Shown: positions 51,134 through 59,571 of the stretch, piece after piece | Layout: each line of letters opens with the position of its first letter | Numbering within the stretch: position 1 is the first letter of the stretch | Assembly (NCBI RefSeq): GCF_014652555.1 | Contig: NZ_BMZA01000008.1 | Location: 1-64,000 of the forward strand | Length of the DNA: 64,000 bases | Source of the DNA: Novosphingobium colocasiae | GTDB lineage: Bacteria > Pseudomonadota > Alphaproteobacteria > Sphingomonadales > Sphingomonadaceae | Reading direction: 5' to 3' | Position numbers and translations under genes: made by a program | The notes under the pieces: generated by a model | Told to the model about the DNA's origin: nothing | What the model saw: only the letters and a program-made list of their open reading frames with translations | The model's database searches: none

Positions 51134-52719
51134 GCGAACAGCCCGTGCAGATACCAGCGCGGATCGGGCTTTTCGGCGTAAAGGCCGTGGCGGAAAATCC
51201 AGTACCGCCGCCCGCGCACGTCCTCTATCCGGAAATAGTCGCGCGTCAGCCCGCCCTTCTCCGGCGCTTCGCTGCGGCTTTTGTGGCCATCGGGCAGCCG
51301 CCACCACTCCGAGGCGATCCGTTCGGGCCCTTCGTAAAGCCGCACCTCGTGCAGCTTGCGCCGCCAGCGGAAGCGGTGCGGCGGCCCGTCAGGCACTTCG
51401 GCGATGACTTCGACCGGTTGCGGCGGATCGAACAGGAACAGCGGGCGCATCGGCGGCTCGCCCGCAGGGGGCGTGGGCCAGCGCAGCGGCGCGCGGGCTT
51501 CGATGGCGGGCAGCGCCAACTGGCTCTGTTCCGGGATATGGCTGTCACGCGGGACCAGACGGCACAGGCTGGCGGGCCCCAGCCGCGTGCTCAGCCGGTC
51601 GATCAGATCGGCCAGCGCCGCGGGCTCCCGGCCGCTCCCGTCCAGCGTGGCCTGGCTGGCGGCCAGCGGTTCGGTCACCGGCAGGAACAGGGTGATGCGA
51701 TCATAGCCGAAGCCGGGATCGAGCGGATCGGCAAGCGTGGCGATGCGCTCGTCGAACAGGCGCAGCACGGGGGCCGGATCGCGCGTCGGCAGGCCGGTTT
51801 CGATTGCCAGCCGGTGGCGCGCGCCATCGCTGCGGAACAGCGTCAGGACAAAGCGCCGCCCGCCCAGACCGCGCCGTTCCAGCATGTCCGCCGCCTCGCG
51901 CAGCAGGTCGAGGAAGCAGGCGGCGATGCTGGCCTGGAGCGCCACCGGTTCGGGGAAACGGCGCTCGAAGTGGAGCGGTTCGGGCTGGGCCAGCGGATCG
52001 ATCGGCGCGCTTTCATCGCCCAGCAGCCGGCGCAGCGCGGTCACCGCCGGGGCACCGAACCGCGCGGCGATGCTGGCGGCCGGGCGGGCGGCGGCATCGC
52101 CGATGGTCCTGAGCCCGGCCCGGCGCAACGCCAGCGTGGCCTCTTCATCCAGCCCCAGCGCCAGCACCGGCAGCGCGCGCAGCGCCTGCCGCTCGTCAAC
52201 CACCGGCAGGCGGGCATGGCGGGCCAGCGCCTGCGCGCCTTGCGGGGTATCGGCCAGGGCCAGCCGCACGCTCATCCCGATGCCGGCCAGCGCATCCTCG
52301 GTCTGCGCGGCCAGCCCGCTTTCGCCGCCGAACAGGTGTTCGGCCCCGGTGATGTCCAGGGTGATGCCGTCAGGCGGGGCCATGGCGACGCGCGGCGACC
52401 AGCCGAGGCAGTGTTCCGCCAGCCGTTTGAGCCAGTGGCGATCGGCGCTCTCATCCATATCGGCGGTGACCAGGGCGGAATGCAGCGCCCGGGCATCGGC
52501 CAGCGCCATCCCCGGCACGATCCCCTGATCGCGGGCGGCGGCGTTGACCGCGCGCAGCCGCAGCGCACCCCGTTCCCTGGCGATCAGCGCCAGCGGCGCG
52601 TCAGGCCGCGCGCCGTCCGCCCCCTCCGCCGGCGCTTGCTGGATGCGCAGCCGGTCGGTGGGCAGGAACGGGAACCACAGCGCCAGATGGCGGCGCTTCA
52701 CGGAACAAACGTCGGTCAC
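51130..52719 (-). CDS. imuB: ImuB, Y-family polymerase-like protein of the mutasome
   Basis: A 529-aa Y-family polymerase homologue that connects the beta clamp to DnaE2. The N-terminus RRHLALWFPFLPTDRL is typical. The Y-family acidic residues needed for catalysis appear lost, as usual for ImuB. The little-finger region begins near residue 230 and the C-terminal tail ends DYFRIEDVRGRRYWIFRHGLYAEKPDPRWYLHGLFA, the standard ending. A clamp-binding motif is expected near ESQLALP. It overlaps the end of imuA by 119 bases in another frame. Confidence 0.93.
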   Translation of the reverse strand: MTDVCSVKRRHLALWFPFLPTDRLRIQQAPAEGADGARPDAPLALIARERGALRLRAVNAAARDQGIVPGMALADARALHSALVTADMDESADRHWLKRLAEHCLGWSPRVAMAPPDGITLDITGAEHLFGGESGLAAQTEDALAGIGMSVRLALADTPQGAQALARHARLPVVDERQALRALPVLALGLDEEATLALRRAGLRTIGDAAARPAASIAARFGAPAVTALRRLLGDESAPIDPLAQPEPLHFERRFPEPVALQASIAACFLDLLREAADMLERRGLGGRRFVLTLFRSDGARHRLAIETGLPTRDPAPVLRLFDERIATLADPLDPGFGYDRITLFLPVTEPLAASQATLDGSGREPAALADLIDRLSTRLGPASLCRLVPRDSHIPEQSQLALPAIEARAPLRWPTPPAGEPPMRPLFLFDPPQPVEVIAEVPDGPPHRFRWRRKLHEVRLYEGPERIASEWWRLPDGHKSRSEAPEKGGLTRDYFRIEDVRGRRYWIFRHGLYAEKPDPRWYLHGLFA

Positions 52720-53377
52720 GGTCCCACTCCAGCCGCCAGTCGAGGCCGGAAGGACCGGATCGCTGGCGCAGCAAAGTCACATCGAAGGTCGCCCCGCCGG
52801 GAGCATGGCCGGGCAGCGCGCGCGAGGGAGCTGCCGCCACCTGCCAGCGCGTTTGCGCCGCGCTGGGCACCGGCACCGCGTCAGGCCGCAGCAACAGCAG
52901 CGGCACCCCGGATTTTTCCGCCGCAAGCGCCAGGCGGCGGCTGGCGGTCAGGTCCAGCTCGCGCATCGCGCCCCAGCCTTCCACCACCACCGCACCCAGC
53001 GCCGGGCAGCGCAAGGCATCGACGGCGGCACGCAGCAGGGCCATGGAATCGCGGACTACGCCGATCAGGCCATGGTCCGGGACGCCGCCCAGTTCGGCCC
53101 AGCCGATGGCCTGCGCCACCCCGCCCTGCCCCACCGCCCGTTGTGGCCGCAGCCACAAGACCATCCCTTCGGCACCCGCCAGCCCCGTCGCCAGCGCCAT
53201 CACGAACCCGGCCGATGCCGCCAGATCATCCGCCTCTGCCGCATAGATTTCGTGCACCCGCCCCAGCGCCAGCCCGCCCCCCAGCGCGGCATCCAGCGAC
53301 GCGACACCGAAAGCCCGCCGCGCGACCGCCGCAGCGGCCGTGCCATCGCAGGCGGGAGCAGGAACGAATCTCTTCAT
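52601..53377 (-). CDS. imuA: ImuA, SulA/RecA-like protein of the mutasome
   Basis: A 258-aa RecA-fold protein, first gene of the SOS-inducible imuA-imuB-dnaE2 operon. Visible elements are ASLDAALGGGLALGRVHEIYAAEADDLAAS, LWLRPQRAVGQGG, GAVVVEGWGAMRELDLTASRRLALAAEKSGVPLLLLR and LDWRLEWDRDRRLFREA. The Walker A is degenerate, as in the family. ATG 53377 directly follows the GAAC...GAAC LexA box, leaving no space for a usual leader. The last ~40 codons overlap imuB and are low-complexity proline/alanine. Confidence 0.9.
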   Translation of the reverse strand: MKRFVPAPACDGTAAAAVARRAFGVASLDAALGGGLALGRVHEIYAAEADDLAASAGFVMALATGLAGAEGMVLWLRPQRAVGQGGVAQAIGWAELGGVPDHGLIGVVRDSMALLRAAVDALRCPALGAVVVEGWGAMRELDLTASRRLALAAEKSGVPLLLLRPDAVPVPSAAQTRWQVAAAPSRALPGHAPGGATFDVTLLRQRSGPSGLDWRLEWDRDRRLFREAPPSGAVVPVPAHRPAAHPASAGGGGGRRAA

Positions 53378-53392
53378 GTTCCTATTATGTTC
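53378..53392 (-). promoter_or_regulatory. LexA (SOS) box upstream of imuA
   Basis: GTTC (53378-53381), seven bases, GTTC (53389-53392): the alphaproteobacterial SOS box GTTC-N7-GTTC (GAAC-N7-GAAC on the coding strand). It ends at the base before the imuA start codon. A CATAAT inside it could serve as a -10-like element, so LexA would sit on the transcription start. Confidence 0.85.
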
Positions 53393-53453
53393 TCACGGCA
53401 GGGCAAGATCAAGCAGCCTTGCGATCGCCGCCGGCGACACTACGGTTCCCCGC

Positions 53454-54233
53454 ATGTCACCGCGTTTCTTCATCTTCGGCCTCGGCTATACCGCCGCGCG
53501 TCTGGCCACCGCCCTGTCGGCGCGGGGGTGGGAGGTCATTTCCACCGGCCGCGACGGTACGCTTTCGTTCGAGGATGAAGGCTCGGTCCGGCTGGCGCTG
53601 GCCGATGCCGGACATGTCCTGTCATCGGTCCCGCCCGGCGGGGAGGGACTCGATCCGGTGCTGGACCGTTATGGTGAGGCACTGCGCGGCAAGACGCTGC
53701 ACTATCTCAGCTCCACCGGGGTCTATGGCGACAGCGGCGGGGCATGGGTCGATGAAAGCGCGCCGGTGGGACGCGGCCGGCGCACCGCGCGGGCCGAGGC
53801 GGATGCCGCATGGCTGGCGGCGGGAGCGCGGGTCTGGCGACTGCCGGGCATCTACGGCCCCGGCCGCAGCCCGTTCGACCGGCTGGCCGAAGGGCGCGCC
53901 CACCGCATCGACCTGCCCGGTCAGGTGTTCAGCCGCATCCATGCCGACGATATCGTTGCGGCGGTGCTGCTCGGCCTCAATGCGCCGCCCGGCGCGTGGA
54001 ACCTGGCGGACGATCTGCCTTGCCCGCAGAACCGGGTGATCGAGCACGCCTGCCGCCTGCTCGGCCGCGAACCGCCGCCGCTGCTGTCGCTGGAAGCGGC
54101 CAACCTCTCGCCCATGGCGCGCGCCTTCTATGCCGAGAACCGCCGCGTCGCCAGCGGCAAGGCCCGCCGCCTGCTGGGGTGGCGGCCCGCCTATCCGACT
54201 TATGCCGAAGGGCTGGCGGCGCTGCGCCCCTGA
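53454..54233 (+). CDS. NAD(P)-dependent epimerase-like (SDR) protein
   Basis: A 259-aa extended SDR-like protein of the YeeZ type. ATG 53454. The Rossmann motif is FIFGLGYTAARLATALSARGWEV at residues 5-27 (GLGYTA instead of GxxGxxG). YLSSTGVYGDSGGAWVDE (about 83-100) carries the active-site Tyr region; the terminal part is SRIHADDIVAAVLLGL and AENRRVASGKARRLLGWRP. Substrate unknown. Divergent from imuA, 76 bases apart. Confidence 0.82.
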   Translation: MSPRFFIFGLGYTAARLATALSARGWEVISTGRDGTLSFEDEGSVRLALADAGHVLSSVPPGGEGLDPVLDRYGEALRGKTLHYLSSTGVYGDSGGAWVDESAPVGRGRRTARAEADAAWLAAGARVWRLPGIYGPGRSPFDRLAEGRAHRIDLPGQVFSRIHADDIVAAVLLGLNAPPGAWNLADDLPCPQNRVIEHACRLLGREPPPLLSLEAANLSPMARAFYAENRRVASGKARRLLGWRPAYPTYAEGLAALRP

Positions 54234-54258
54234 CTTGGCGGATCGTTAGAAGCAGGAG

Positions 54259-54420
54259 TTTCACGCGGAGGCGCGGAGACGCGGAGGAGTTATAGGGCAC
54301 GCAGAGACGCAGAGAGATCGCGCCGCGTCGCAGGCGTTCCTCATGGATTACCGGGAATGCTTCGCGAGATTGAAAGGCGGCTTCGCCGCATACGCACCTA
54401 CTCCGCGCCTCCGGGTGAAA
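54259..54420. repeat. MITE-like element with 20-base terminal inverted repeats
   Basis: The left end, from 54259, reads TTTCACGCGGAGGCGCGGAG. The right end, 54401-54420, is its reverse complement with one mismatch. The 162-base element has no gene; inside are tandem variations of ACGC(A/G)GAG. It occupies nearly all of the space between the epimerase and eamA stops. No target-site duplication is obvious at its ends. Confidence 0.6.
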
Positions 54421-54425
54421 CCCGC

Positions 54426-55325
54426 TCACCCTTCCCGCGCCCGTAAGGCCAGCAGCACGCCCAGTAGCGCCAGCACCGATCCCGCCACCGCCAGCGCGGT
54501 CCAGCGATAGCCTTCGAACAGCGTCGATAGCGCCATCGCGAACACCGGCGTCGCCACTCCGGTATAGGCGGCGCGGGCCGCGCCCAGTTCGCGGATCAGG
54601 TGGAAATAGAGCGGGAAAGTGACCACCGACCCCAGGATCGCCAGATAGGCGATGCCGCCCAGATAGGACGGCCGCCAGTCCATCACCGGGGGCCCCGCCA
54701 CGACCAGCGCCAGCGCCACGTCGATCAGCGTGCCCCAGATCATCGCCCAGGCCAGCAGCGGCACCATCTGCGCCTTGCGGGCGGCCGGCGCGGCCTGGAT
54801 GACATTGGCGCATGATGCCGCCATCAGCCCCAGCACGCTGAGCGCGATGCCCTTGCCTACCATCGCCCCGGCCGGTGCCATGTGCGCTTCGTGGACCAGC
54901 AGCAGGGCGATTCCCGCCACCGCCACCAGCGATCCGGCGATGAACCCGCGGCTCACCCGCGTGCCCAGAAAAATCCGCGAGAGCAAGGCGTTGGGCAGCA
55001 CCAGCAAGCCATAGAACACCGCCACCAGCCCCGAGGTCAGAATGTGCTCGGACTGGTAGACGAGTTGGTAATTGGCACAGAACTGGGTCAGGCCGACCAG
55101 CACGGCAATGCGCTGACAGCCATCGGGCAGGCGCAGGCTTTCGCCGCGCAGCCGAGCCAGCGCGCACATTGCCAGCGCCGCCAGCGCGAACCGCCAGACG
55201 ATCGTCCATTCCAGCGGCACGGCAACGATCTGGTCCTTGATGACCAGCCAGGTCGATCCCCAGATCACGGTGACGAGAACGAAGGGCACGAGCACCCCGG
55301 CCCGCACCCCTTGCCGGCCGGTCAT
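54426..55325 (-). CDS. EamA/DMT family exporter
   Basis: A 299-aa transporter with ten predicted helices in two EamA repeats: PFVLVTVIWGSTWLVIKDQI at residues 12-31 and the second half beginning GIALSVLGLMAASCANVIQ. The first helix pair shows WGSTW, a marker for the drug/metabolite family. ATG 55325 overlaps the stop of the threonine aldolase gene (ATGA), so the two are coupled; export of an amino acid such as threonine or glycine would fit but is not proven. Confidence 0.85.
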   Translation of the reverse strand: MTGRQGVRAGVLVPFVLVTVIWGSTWLVIKDQIVAVPLEWTIVWRFALAALAMCALARLRGESLRLPDGCQRIAVLVGLTQFCANYQLVYQSEHILTSGLVAVFYGLLVLPNALLSRIFLGTRVSRGFIAGSLVAVAGIALLLVHEAHMAPAGAMVGKGIALSVLGLMAASCANVIQAAPAARKAQMVPLLAWAMIWGTLIDVALALVVAGPPVMDWRPSYLGGIAYLAILGSVVTFPLYFHLIRELGAARAAYTGVATPVFAMALSTLFEGYRWTALAVAGSVLALLGVLLALRAREG

Positions 55326-56323
55326 AGCGCGGCGATGGCGCGGGCCAGTGCCGCTACCGCGCCCGGATCGGCGTTCCACGCGGTCACGAACCGGGCGGTT
55401 TCCTGGTCCCAGTCATAGAACCCGAAACCCTGCGCGCGCAGCGCCGCGCGCTCGGCGGCGGTGCAGCGCAGGAACACTTCGTTCGCCTCCACCGGATAGC
55501 GCAGCCGCGCACCCGCACCGGCAGCGATCGCGGCGGCAGCGGCGTTGGCGGCACGCGCATTGTCGAGCCACAGGCCGTCTTGCAGCATCGCCAGCACTTG
55601 CGCGGCGACGAACCGGCCCTTCGACTGCAGGTGCCCGGCCCGCTTGCGCCGCATCCGCACCAGTTGCGCCTGCGCCGGATCGAACAGCACCACCACTTCC
55701 GCGCTCATCGCTCCGTTCTTGGTCATCCCGAAACTCAGCGCGTCAGCCCCGGTCGCCGCCTCGGCCGGGGAGCAGCCGAGGAACGTCACCGCGTTGGCGA
55801 ACCGTGCGCCATCCATGTGCAGGCCCAGCCCGCGCGCCTTGGCGAAGGCAGACAAGGCCGCGAGTTCGGCCAGGCGATAGGCGCAGCCCTGTTCGCTGGC
55901 CTGGGTGATCGAGATCGCCTGTGGTTGCACCCGATGGACATCGGACTTGATCGGATCGATCACCGCCGCGATCCCTTCCGGCGTCAGCTTTGCGCCTTCG
56001 CCCCCAGCCAGCAGCAGCTTGGCCCCGTGCAGGTAAAACCCCGGCGCGCCGCCCTCGTCCCCCTCGATATGCGCGTCCTGATGGCAGACCACCGCGCCGT
56101 GCGGGGCCACCATCGTCGTCAGCGCCAGACAATTCGCGGCCGTCCCGGTCGCCACCCAGACGGCGGCGCAATCGCGGCCGAACAGGTCCGAGAACGCGGC
56201 ATCGAGCCGGGCGCTCAACTGGTCGCCGTCATAAGGCACGTCCGGTCCATCAGCCGCCTGCAGCGCTGCCCATACACGGGGGTGAACGCGGGCGGCATTG
56301 TCGGACAGGAACTGCATGGCCAT
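55322..56323 (-). CDS. ltaE: Low-specificity L-threonine aldolase
   Basis: A 333-aa PLP enzyme that splits threonine to glycine and acetaldehyde. ATG 56323 gives MAMQFLSDNAARVHPRVWAALQAADG. The PLP lysine is in LSFGMTKNGAMSAE, with AVWVATGTAANCLAL and the His-rich CHQDAHIEGDEGGAPGFYLHGAKLL before it; MDGARFANAV carries the Asp and Arg contacts. It belongs to the beta-eliminating lyase group. Coupled to an EamA exporter. Divergent from the small GNAT gene. Confidence 0.9.
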   Translation of the reverse strand: MAMQFLSDNAARVHPRVWAALQAADGPDVPYDGDQLSARLDAAFSDLFGRDCAAVWVATGTAANCLALTTMVAPHGAVVCHQDAHIEGDEGGAPGFYLHGAKLLLAGGEGAKLTPEGIAAVIDPIKSDVHRVQPQAISITQASEQGCAYRLAELAALSAFAKARGLGLHMDGARFANAVTFLGCSPAEAATGADALSFGMTKNGAMSAEVVVLFDPAQAQLVRMRRKRAGHLQSKGRFVAAQVLAMLQDGLWLDNARAANAAAAAIAAGAGARLRYPVEANEVFLRCTAAERAALRAQGFGFYDWDQETARFVTAWNADPGAVAALARAIAAL

Positions 56324-56373
56324 ATGCCCTCTAGAAGACCGCACCCGGCGTCAAGCCGCATCAGGAGAACGAC

Positions 56374-56664
56374 ATGGTTGGCGTTACCATCACCGCGCAC
56401 GACAACGGCAAGACCGGCGAATACCACGCCCACGTGGCCGGCAGCGATGCGATCGGGCGGCTGACATGGACCGAGCGCGATGGCGTGCGCCATGCCGAAC
56501 ACACGCTGGTGCCGCCCGAAATCGGCGGGCGCGGCGTCGCCGGGCGGCTGGTCGAAGCGATGGTCGCCGATGCGCGCGAGAACCACTTCAAGATCGGCCC
56601 GGTGTGTTCTTATGTGGTCACCGCGTTCGAGCGCCATCCCGAATGGGCCGACGTGAAGGGCTGA
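56374..56664 (+). CDS. GNAT-like N-acetyltransferase (YjdJ type)
   Basis: A 96-aa short GNAT-fold protein. The sequence ERDGVRHAEHTLVPPEIGGRGVAGRLVEAMVADARENHFKIGPVCSYV (residues 34-82) carries the acetyl-CoA loop GGRGVAGRL. It ends with VTAFERHPEWADV, usual for the COG2388/YjdJ group. No catalytic substrate known. Stands alone between ltaE and astB, downstream of ltaE's divergent promoter. Confidence 0.86.
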   Translation: MVGVTITAHDNGKTGEYHAHVAGSDAIGRLTWTERDGVRHAEHTLVPPEIGGRGVAGRLVEAMVADARENHFKIGPVCSYVVTAFERHPEWADVKG

Positions 56665-56720
56665 GCCCTTCTGCCTCCCGTTCGTATCGGGCTCAGGCAG
56701 GCAGGCTTCGCGCCGTAGCC

Positions 56721-57977
56721 TCAGCCCAGTTCGGGCAGGTCCAGTGCCGCGCACAGCGCCGCGTGCGCCCTATCGAGGCGGGCCCACAAGTCCGGATCGT
56801 CGAGATCTCCCACGGCGATCGTCTCGGGCCAGTACGTGCTCACCACCGCCTCGATCGCGTCGAGCCTGGCGGGGGTCGCGATGAAGCGCGGGTCCACTGT
56901 GTCGGGATCGGCGACAACGCGCAGGCGCAGGCACGCCGGGCCGCCGCCATTGGCCATCGATTCGCGCAAGTCATGGACGAACAGGTGGCGGATCGGTCCA
57001 TTGCCCGCCACCAGCGCTTCGAGATAGCGCCACACCGCCGCATTGTCGCGCGCCTCGCCGGGCAGGACCAGCGCCATTTCGGCCGAGGGCAGGGTGACCA
57101 GTTGGGCGTTGAACAGATAGGACGCGATCGCATCCTCCAGGCTGACCAGCGCCGCCGGCACTTCCACCAGCTCGAAGCCCGGCACGGCACCGGTCAGCGC
57201 CGCGAACAGTTCGGCCTTGGCGGCAAAGGCCTGCTCGTGGGCGAACAGCACCCGCTCGTTCGCCACCGCGACGACATCATTGTGGAAGGCCCCGGCCGCG
57301 ATCGCTTCATCGGACTGGCGGGCGAACAGCGCGCGCGCCGGATCAAGCCCGTGGATGCGCGCCACCGCTTCGCTGGCCTGCGGGTGCTGGCGTGCGGGGA
57401 ACGGGCCGCCGCCTTCGCCATAGACGAACACTTCGACGCCGGGTTCGTCGTGGCGGCTGCACAGCCGCATGTGATTGGCCGCGCCTTCATCACCGAACGG
57501 GGCGGGGACCGGCGCATGCACGGCGAAATGGGCGGGGTCGGCAAAGGCGACGCACAACTGCGCCAGCGTGTCACGCCATTCGTGGCTGCGATGTGGCATC
57601 GTCACCAGGTTGGCGACGGTCAGGTGGCAGCGCCCGTCTGCGGTATCAACGGCCGGGCTGACGGTGGCGGCGTTGGCGGCCCACATCGCACTGGCCGACA
57701 GCGCATTGGCGCGCAGCACGCTGGAGGCATCCTCCATCGCGGTGCCAAGTTGGCCCAGCCACGTGCGGTCGGGTCGGCGCTGCGGCAGGAAGAAGCCCTG
57801 TGGCAAGCCGCGCTCCAGGTTGGCGCGCATCTTCGCCAGCCCTTGGAGGGCCGCCGCGCGCGGGGCGCTGGTCCGCCCGAGGTTGCGGGCCGAAGCCAGG
57901 TTGCCAAGGCTGAGCCCGCCGTAGTTGTGGCTGGGGCCGACGATCCCGTCGAAGTTGATTTCGGTGAGCATGGTCAT
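56721..57977 (-). CDS. astB: N-succinylarginine dihydrolase
   Basis: AstB, step two of the arginine succinyltransferase (AST) pathway, hydrolyses succinylarginine to succinylornithine, CO2 and ammonia. It is 418 aa. The start EINFDGIVGPSHNYGGLSLGNLASARN is the family signature. The catalytic cysteine is in MANGGGPACLRLRVV near residue 347, with His in FHNDVVAVANERVLF. I chose ATG 57977, four residues before EINFDG. No other ast genes are in the window, so the pathway is split or the gene acts alone. Confidence 0.93.
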   Translation of the reverse strand: MTMLTEINFDGIVGPSHNYGGLSLGNLASARNLGRTSAPRAAALQGLAKMRANLERGLPQGFFLPQRRPDRTWLGQLGTAMEDASSVLRANALSASAMWAANAATVSPAVDTADGRCHLTVANLVTMPHRSHEWRDTLAQLCVAFADPAHFAVHAPVPAPFGDEGAANHMRLCSRHDEPGVEVFVYGEGGGPFPARQHPQASEAVARIHGLDPARALFARQSDEAIAAGAFHNDVVAVANERVLFAHEQAFAAKAELFAALTGAVPGFELVEVPAALVSLEDAIASYLFNAQLVTLPSAEMALVLPGEARDNAAVWRYLEALVAGNGPIRHLFVHDLRESMANGGGPACLRLRVVADPDTVDPRFIATPARLDAIEAVVSTYWPETIAVGDLDDPDLWARLDRAHAALCAALDLPELG

Positions 57978-58047
57978 GTCTAACGCGGCCGCGCCGAACC
58001 GCCAAGCCGCGCTTGCCTGCCGCCGGGCGACGGGCCAAACGGGTCCG

Positions 58048-58434
58048 ATGTCCGAAATCGCGATCCGCGCCCGCCGCGCCTTGTTCAACCGCGCCATTGC
58101 CGATGGCGATGCCGCCGCGATCGCCCCGCTGCTGGCGCGCGATTGCGTGATGATAACCGGCAGCGACAGCGCGGTGATCGCCGGACGAGTGGCGCAATTG
58201 AAAGTATGGAAACGCGAATTCGCCCATACTCCGCGCACCGTCTATACCCGCACGCCCGAACGGATCGACCTTTCCCCGGTGGAGCCGATCGCGATGGAAT
58301 GCGGGCGCTGGAGCGGCATCGCTGCCGGCGCGGCCGAGCCGCTGGCAACCGGGACTTACGCCGCGAAATGGCGCAATGTTGCCGGAGCATGGGTGATCGA
58401 AGCCGAGATCTATGTCACCACCGGCGAAGCCTGA
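58048..58434 (+). CDS. SnoaL/NTF2-like (DUF4440) protein
   Basis: A 128-aa protein with the NTF2-like cone fold: ARRALFNRAIADGDAAAIAPLLARDCVMITGSDS at the start, then VYTRTPERIDL, ECGRWSG and GTYAAKWRNVAGAWVIEAEIYVT. DUF4440-type proteins are of varied, mostly unknown function. The ATG at 58048 lies 70 bases from the divergent astB start. It precedes the lipoprotein gene by 40 bases. Confidence 0.8.
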   Translation: MSEIAIRARRALFNRAIADGDAAAIAPLLARDCVMITGSDSAVIAGRVAQLKVWKREFAHTPRTVYTRTPERIDLSPVEPIAMECGRWSGIAAGAAEPLATGTYAAKWRNVAGAWVIEAEIYVTTGEA

Positions 58435-58474
58435 TCGGGAACCCGGCCGCCGCCGCGCAGTTGGAAAGGACACT

Positions 58475-59074
58475 ATGAAACCGCACCTGCTTGCCCTCGC
58501 GCTCACGCCCTTCGTCGCCCTTGCGGCCTGCTCACCCGAACCCGCTTCGGAGCCCACTGCCGGCGCATCGTCCGCCGCGCCGACCGAAACGGCTGTGCCT
58601 GAGCCGTCAGCAACGCCGGAAACCGCACCCATGCCCGTTCCCGTCAATCTCCTTCGCCTTGAAGGTCTGGGCGATCTGGAGATCGGCAAGCCGGTACCCA
58701 AGGGCAGCTCGTGGAAGGCCGACGGGGTGCAGGCGTCCGACACCTGCCTGACGTACAATTCGGCCGGCTATCCCGGCGTCTACGCGATCGTCGAGGATGG
58801 GGCCGTGCGCCGCATCACCGCGGGCGAGGGCTCGCGGGTCAAGCTCGCCGAAGGGATCGGCGTGGGCGACAGTGAGGCGGACGTGAAGAAGTGGTTCGCC
58901 GGCTTCCGCGAAGCACCGCACACCTATGAGGAAGCCCCGGCGAAGTATCTCACCGCGCCGAACGGCGAAAGCGGCGACCCGGCCCTGCGGTTCGAGATCG
59001 ATGCCAGTCGCCACGTCAGCTTCATCCACATCGGCACCTGGCCGGTGCTGGGCTATGTCGAGGGCTGCGCCTGA
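58475..59074 (+). CDS. Putative lipoprotein
   Basis: A 199-aa lipoprotein. ATG 58475 follows GGAAAGGA by five bases. Signal with lipobox LAAC (Cys19). A proline/alanine/threonine-rich linker extends to about residue 50, then a folded domain reads LRLEGLGDLEIGKPVPKGSSWKADGVQASDTCLTYNSAGYPGVYAIVEDGAVRRITAGEGSRVKLAEGIGVGD. The pattern of a GLGDLEIG start and RRITV-like strand occurs in other sphingomonad lipoproteins of unknown role. Confidence 0.75.
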   Translation: MKPHLLALALTPFVALAACSPEPASEPTAGASSAAPTETAVPEPSATPETAPMPVPVNLLRLEGLGDLEIGKPVPKGSSWKADGVQASDTCLTYNSAGYPGVYAIVEDGAVRRITAGEGSRVKLAEGIGVGDSEADVKKWFAGFREAPHTYEEAPAKYLTAPNGESGDPALRFEIDASRHVSFIHIGTWPVLGYVEGCA

Positions 59075-59130
59075 CGGGGGGCGACCTCAAGCGGCTTGTC
59101 GCCCCCGTCCCGCGCGCCTATCGCCAGCGC

Positions 59131-59568
59131 ATGCGCAAGATCCTTCGCCCGGCAGCCCTCCTGCTCCTCGCCCTTGGCGGATGCCATTCCTCTTCGCACG
59201 ACGTTCCGGGCGACATGAACGACCATCAGCCCTGGCACGGCATCGCTGCCTCGGAAACGGTGTTTCTGTCCGGTACCGAGCCGTTCTGGAGCGGCAAGGT
59301 GGAGGGCAACATGCTCACCTACACAACGCCCGAGAAGCCCGATGGCGTGCAGATCCCGATCGAACGGTTCGCCGGTCGCGGCGGCCTATCGTTCGGCGGT
59401 GAACTGGAAGGCAAGCACCTGACGATCGCGCTGGGGCCGGACGACTGTTCGGACGGCATGTCCGATCGGCACTATCCGTTCGCCGCCACGCTGCAGCTTG
59501 GCGACGAGACCCGGATGGGTTGCGGCTGGACCACAGCCCACCCGGCCACCGGACCCAAGGCACCCTGA
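59131..59568 (+). CDS. COG3650-type lipoprotein
   Basis: A 145-aa lipoprotein with lipobox LGGC (Cys18). The motif FLSGTEPFWSGKVEGNMLTYTTPEKPDG (about residues 45-72) is the hallmark of the COG3650 family (GTEPFW), followed by DDCSDGMSDRHYPFAATLQLGDETRMGCGW with two or three cysteines. Function unknown. 56 bases after the previous lipoprotein gene and convergent with the gene at 59572. Confidence 0.8.
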   Translation: MRKILRPAALLLLALGGCHSSSHDVPGDMNDHQPWHGIAASETVFLSGTEPFWSGKVEGNMLTYTTPEKPDGVQIPIERFAGRGGLSFGGELEGKHLTIALGPDDCSDGMSDRHYPFAATLQLGDETRMGCGWTTAHPATGPKAP

Positions 59569-59571
59569 ACG

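Noticed and set aside
48932..51181. 749-codon open frame on the plus strand opposite dnaE2
   Set aside because: Antisense of a clearly conserved polymerase gene; its length comes from the high third-position GC. The residues show no domain.
50836..54039. Over 1000 open codons antisense to imuB and imuA
   Set aside because: Arginine/proline/alanine-rich artefact of GC skew opposite real genes.
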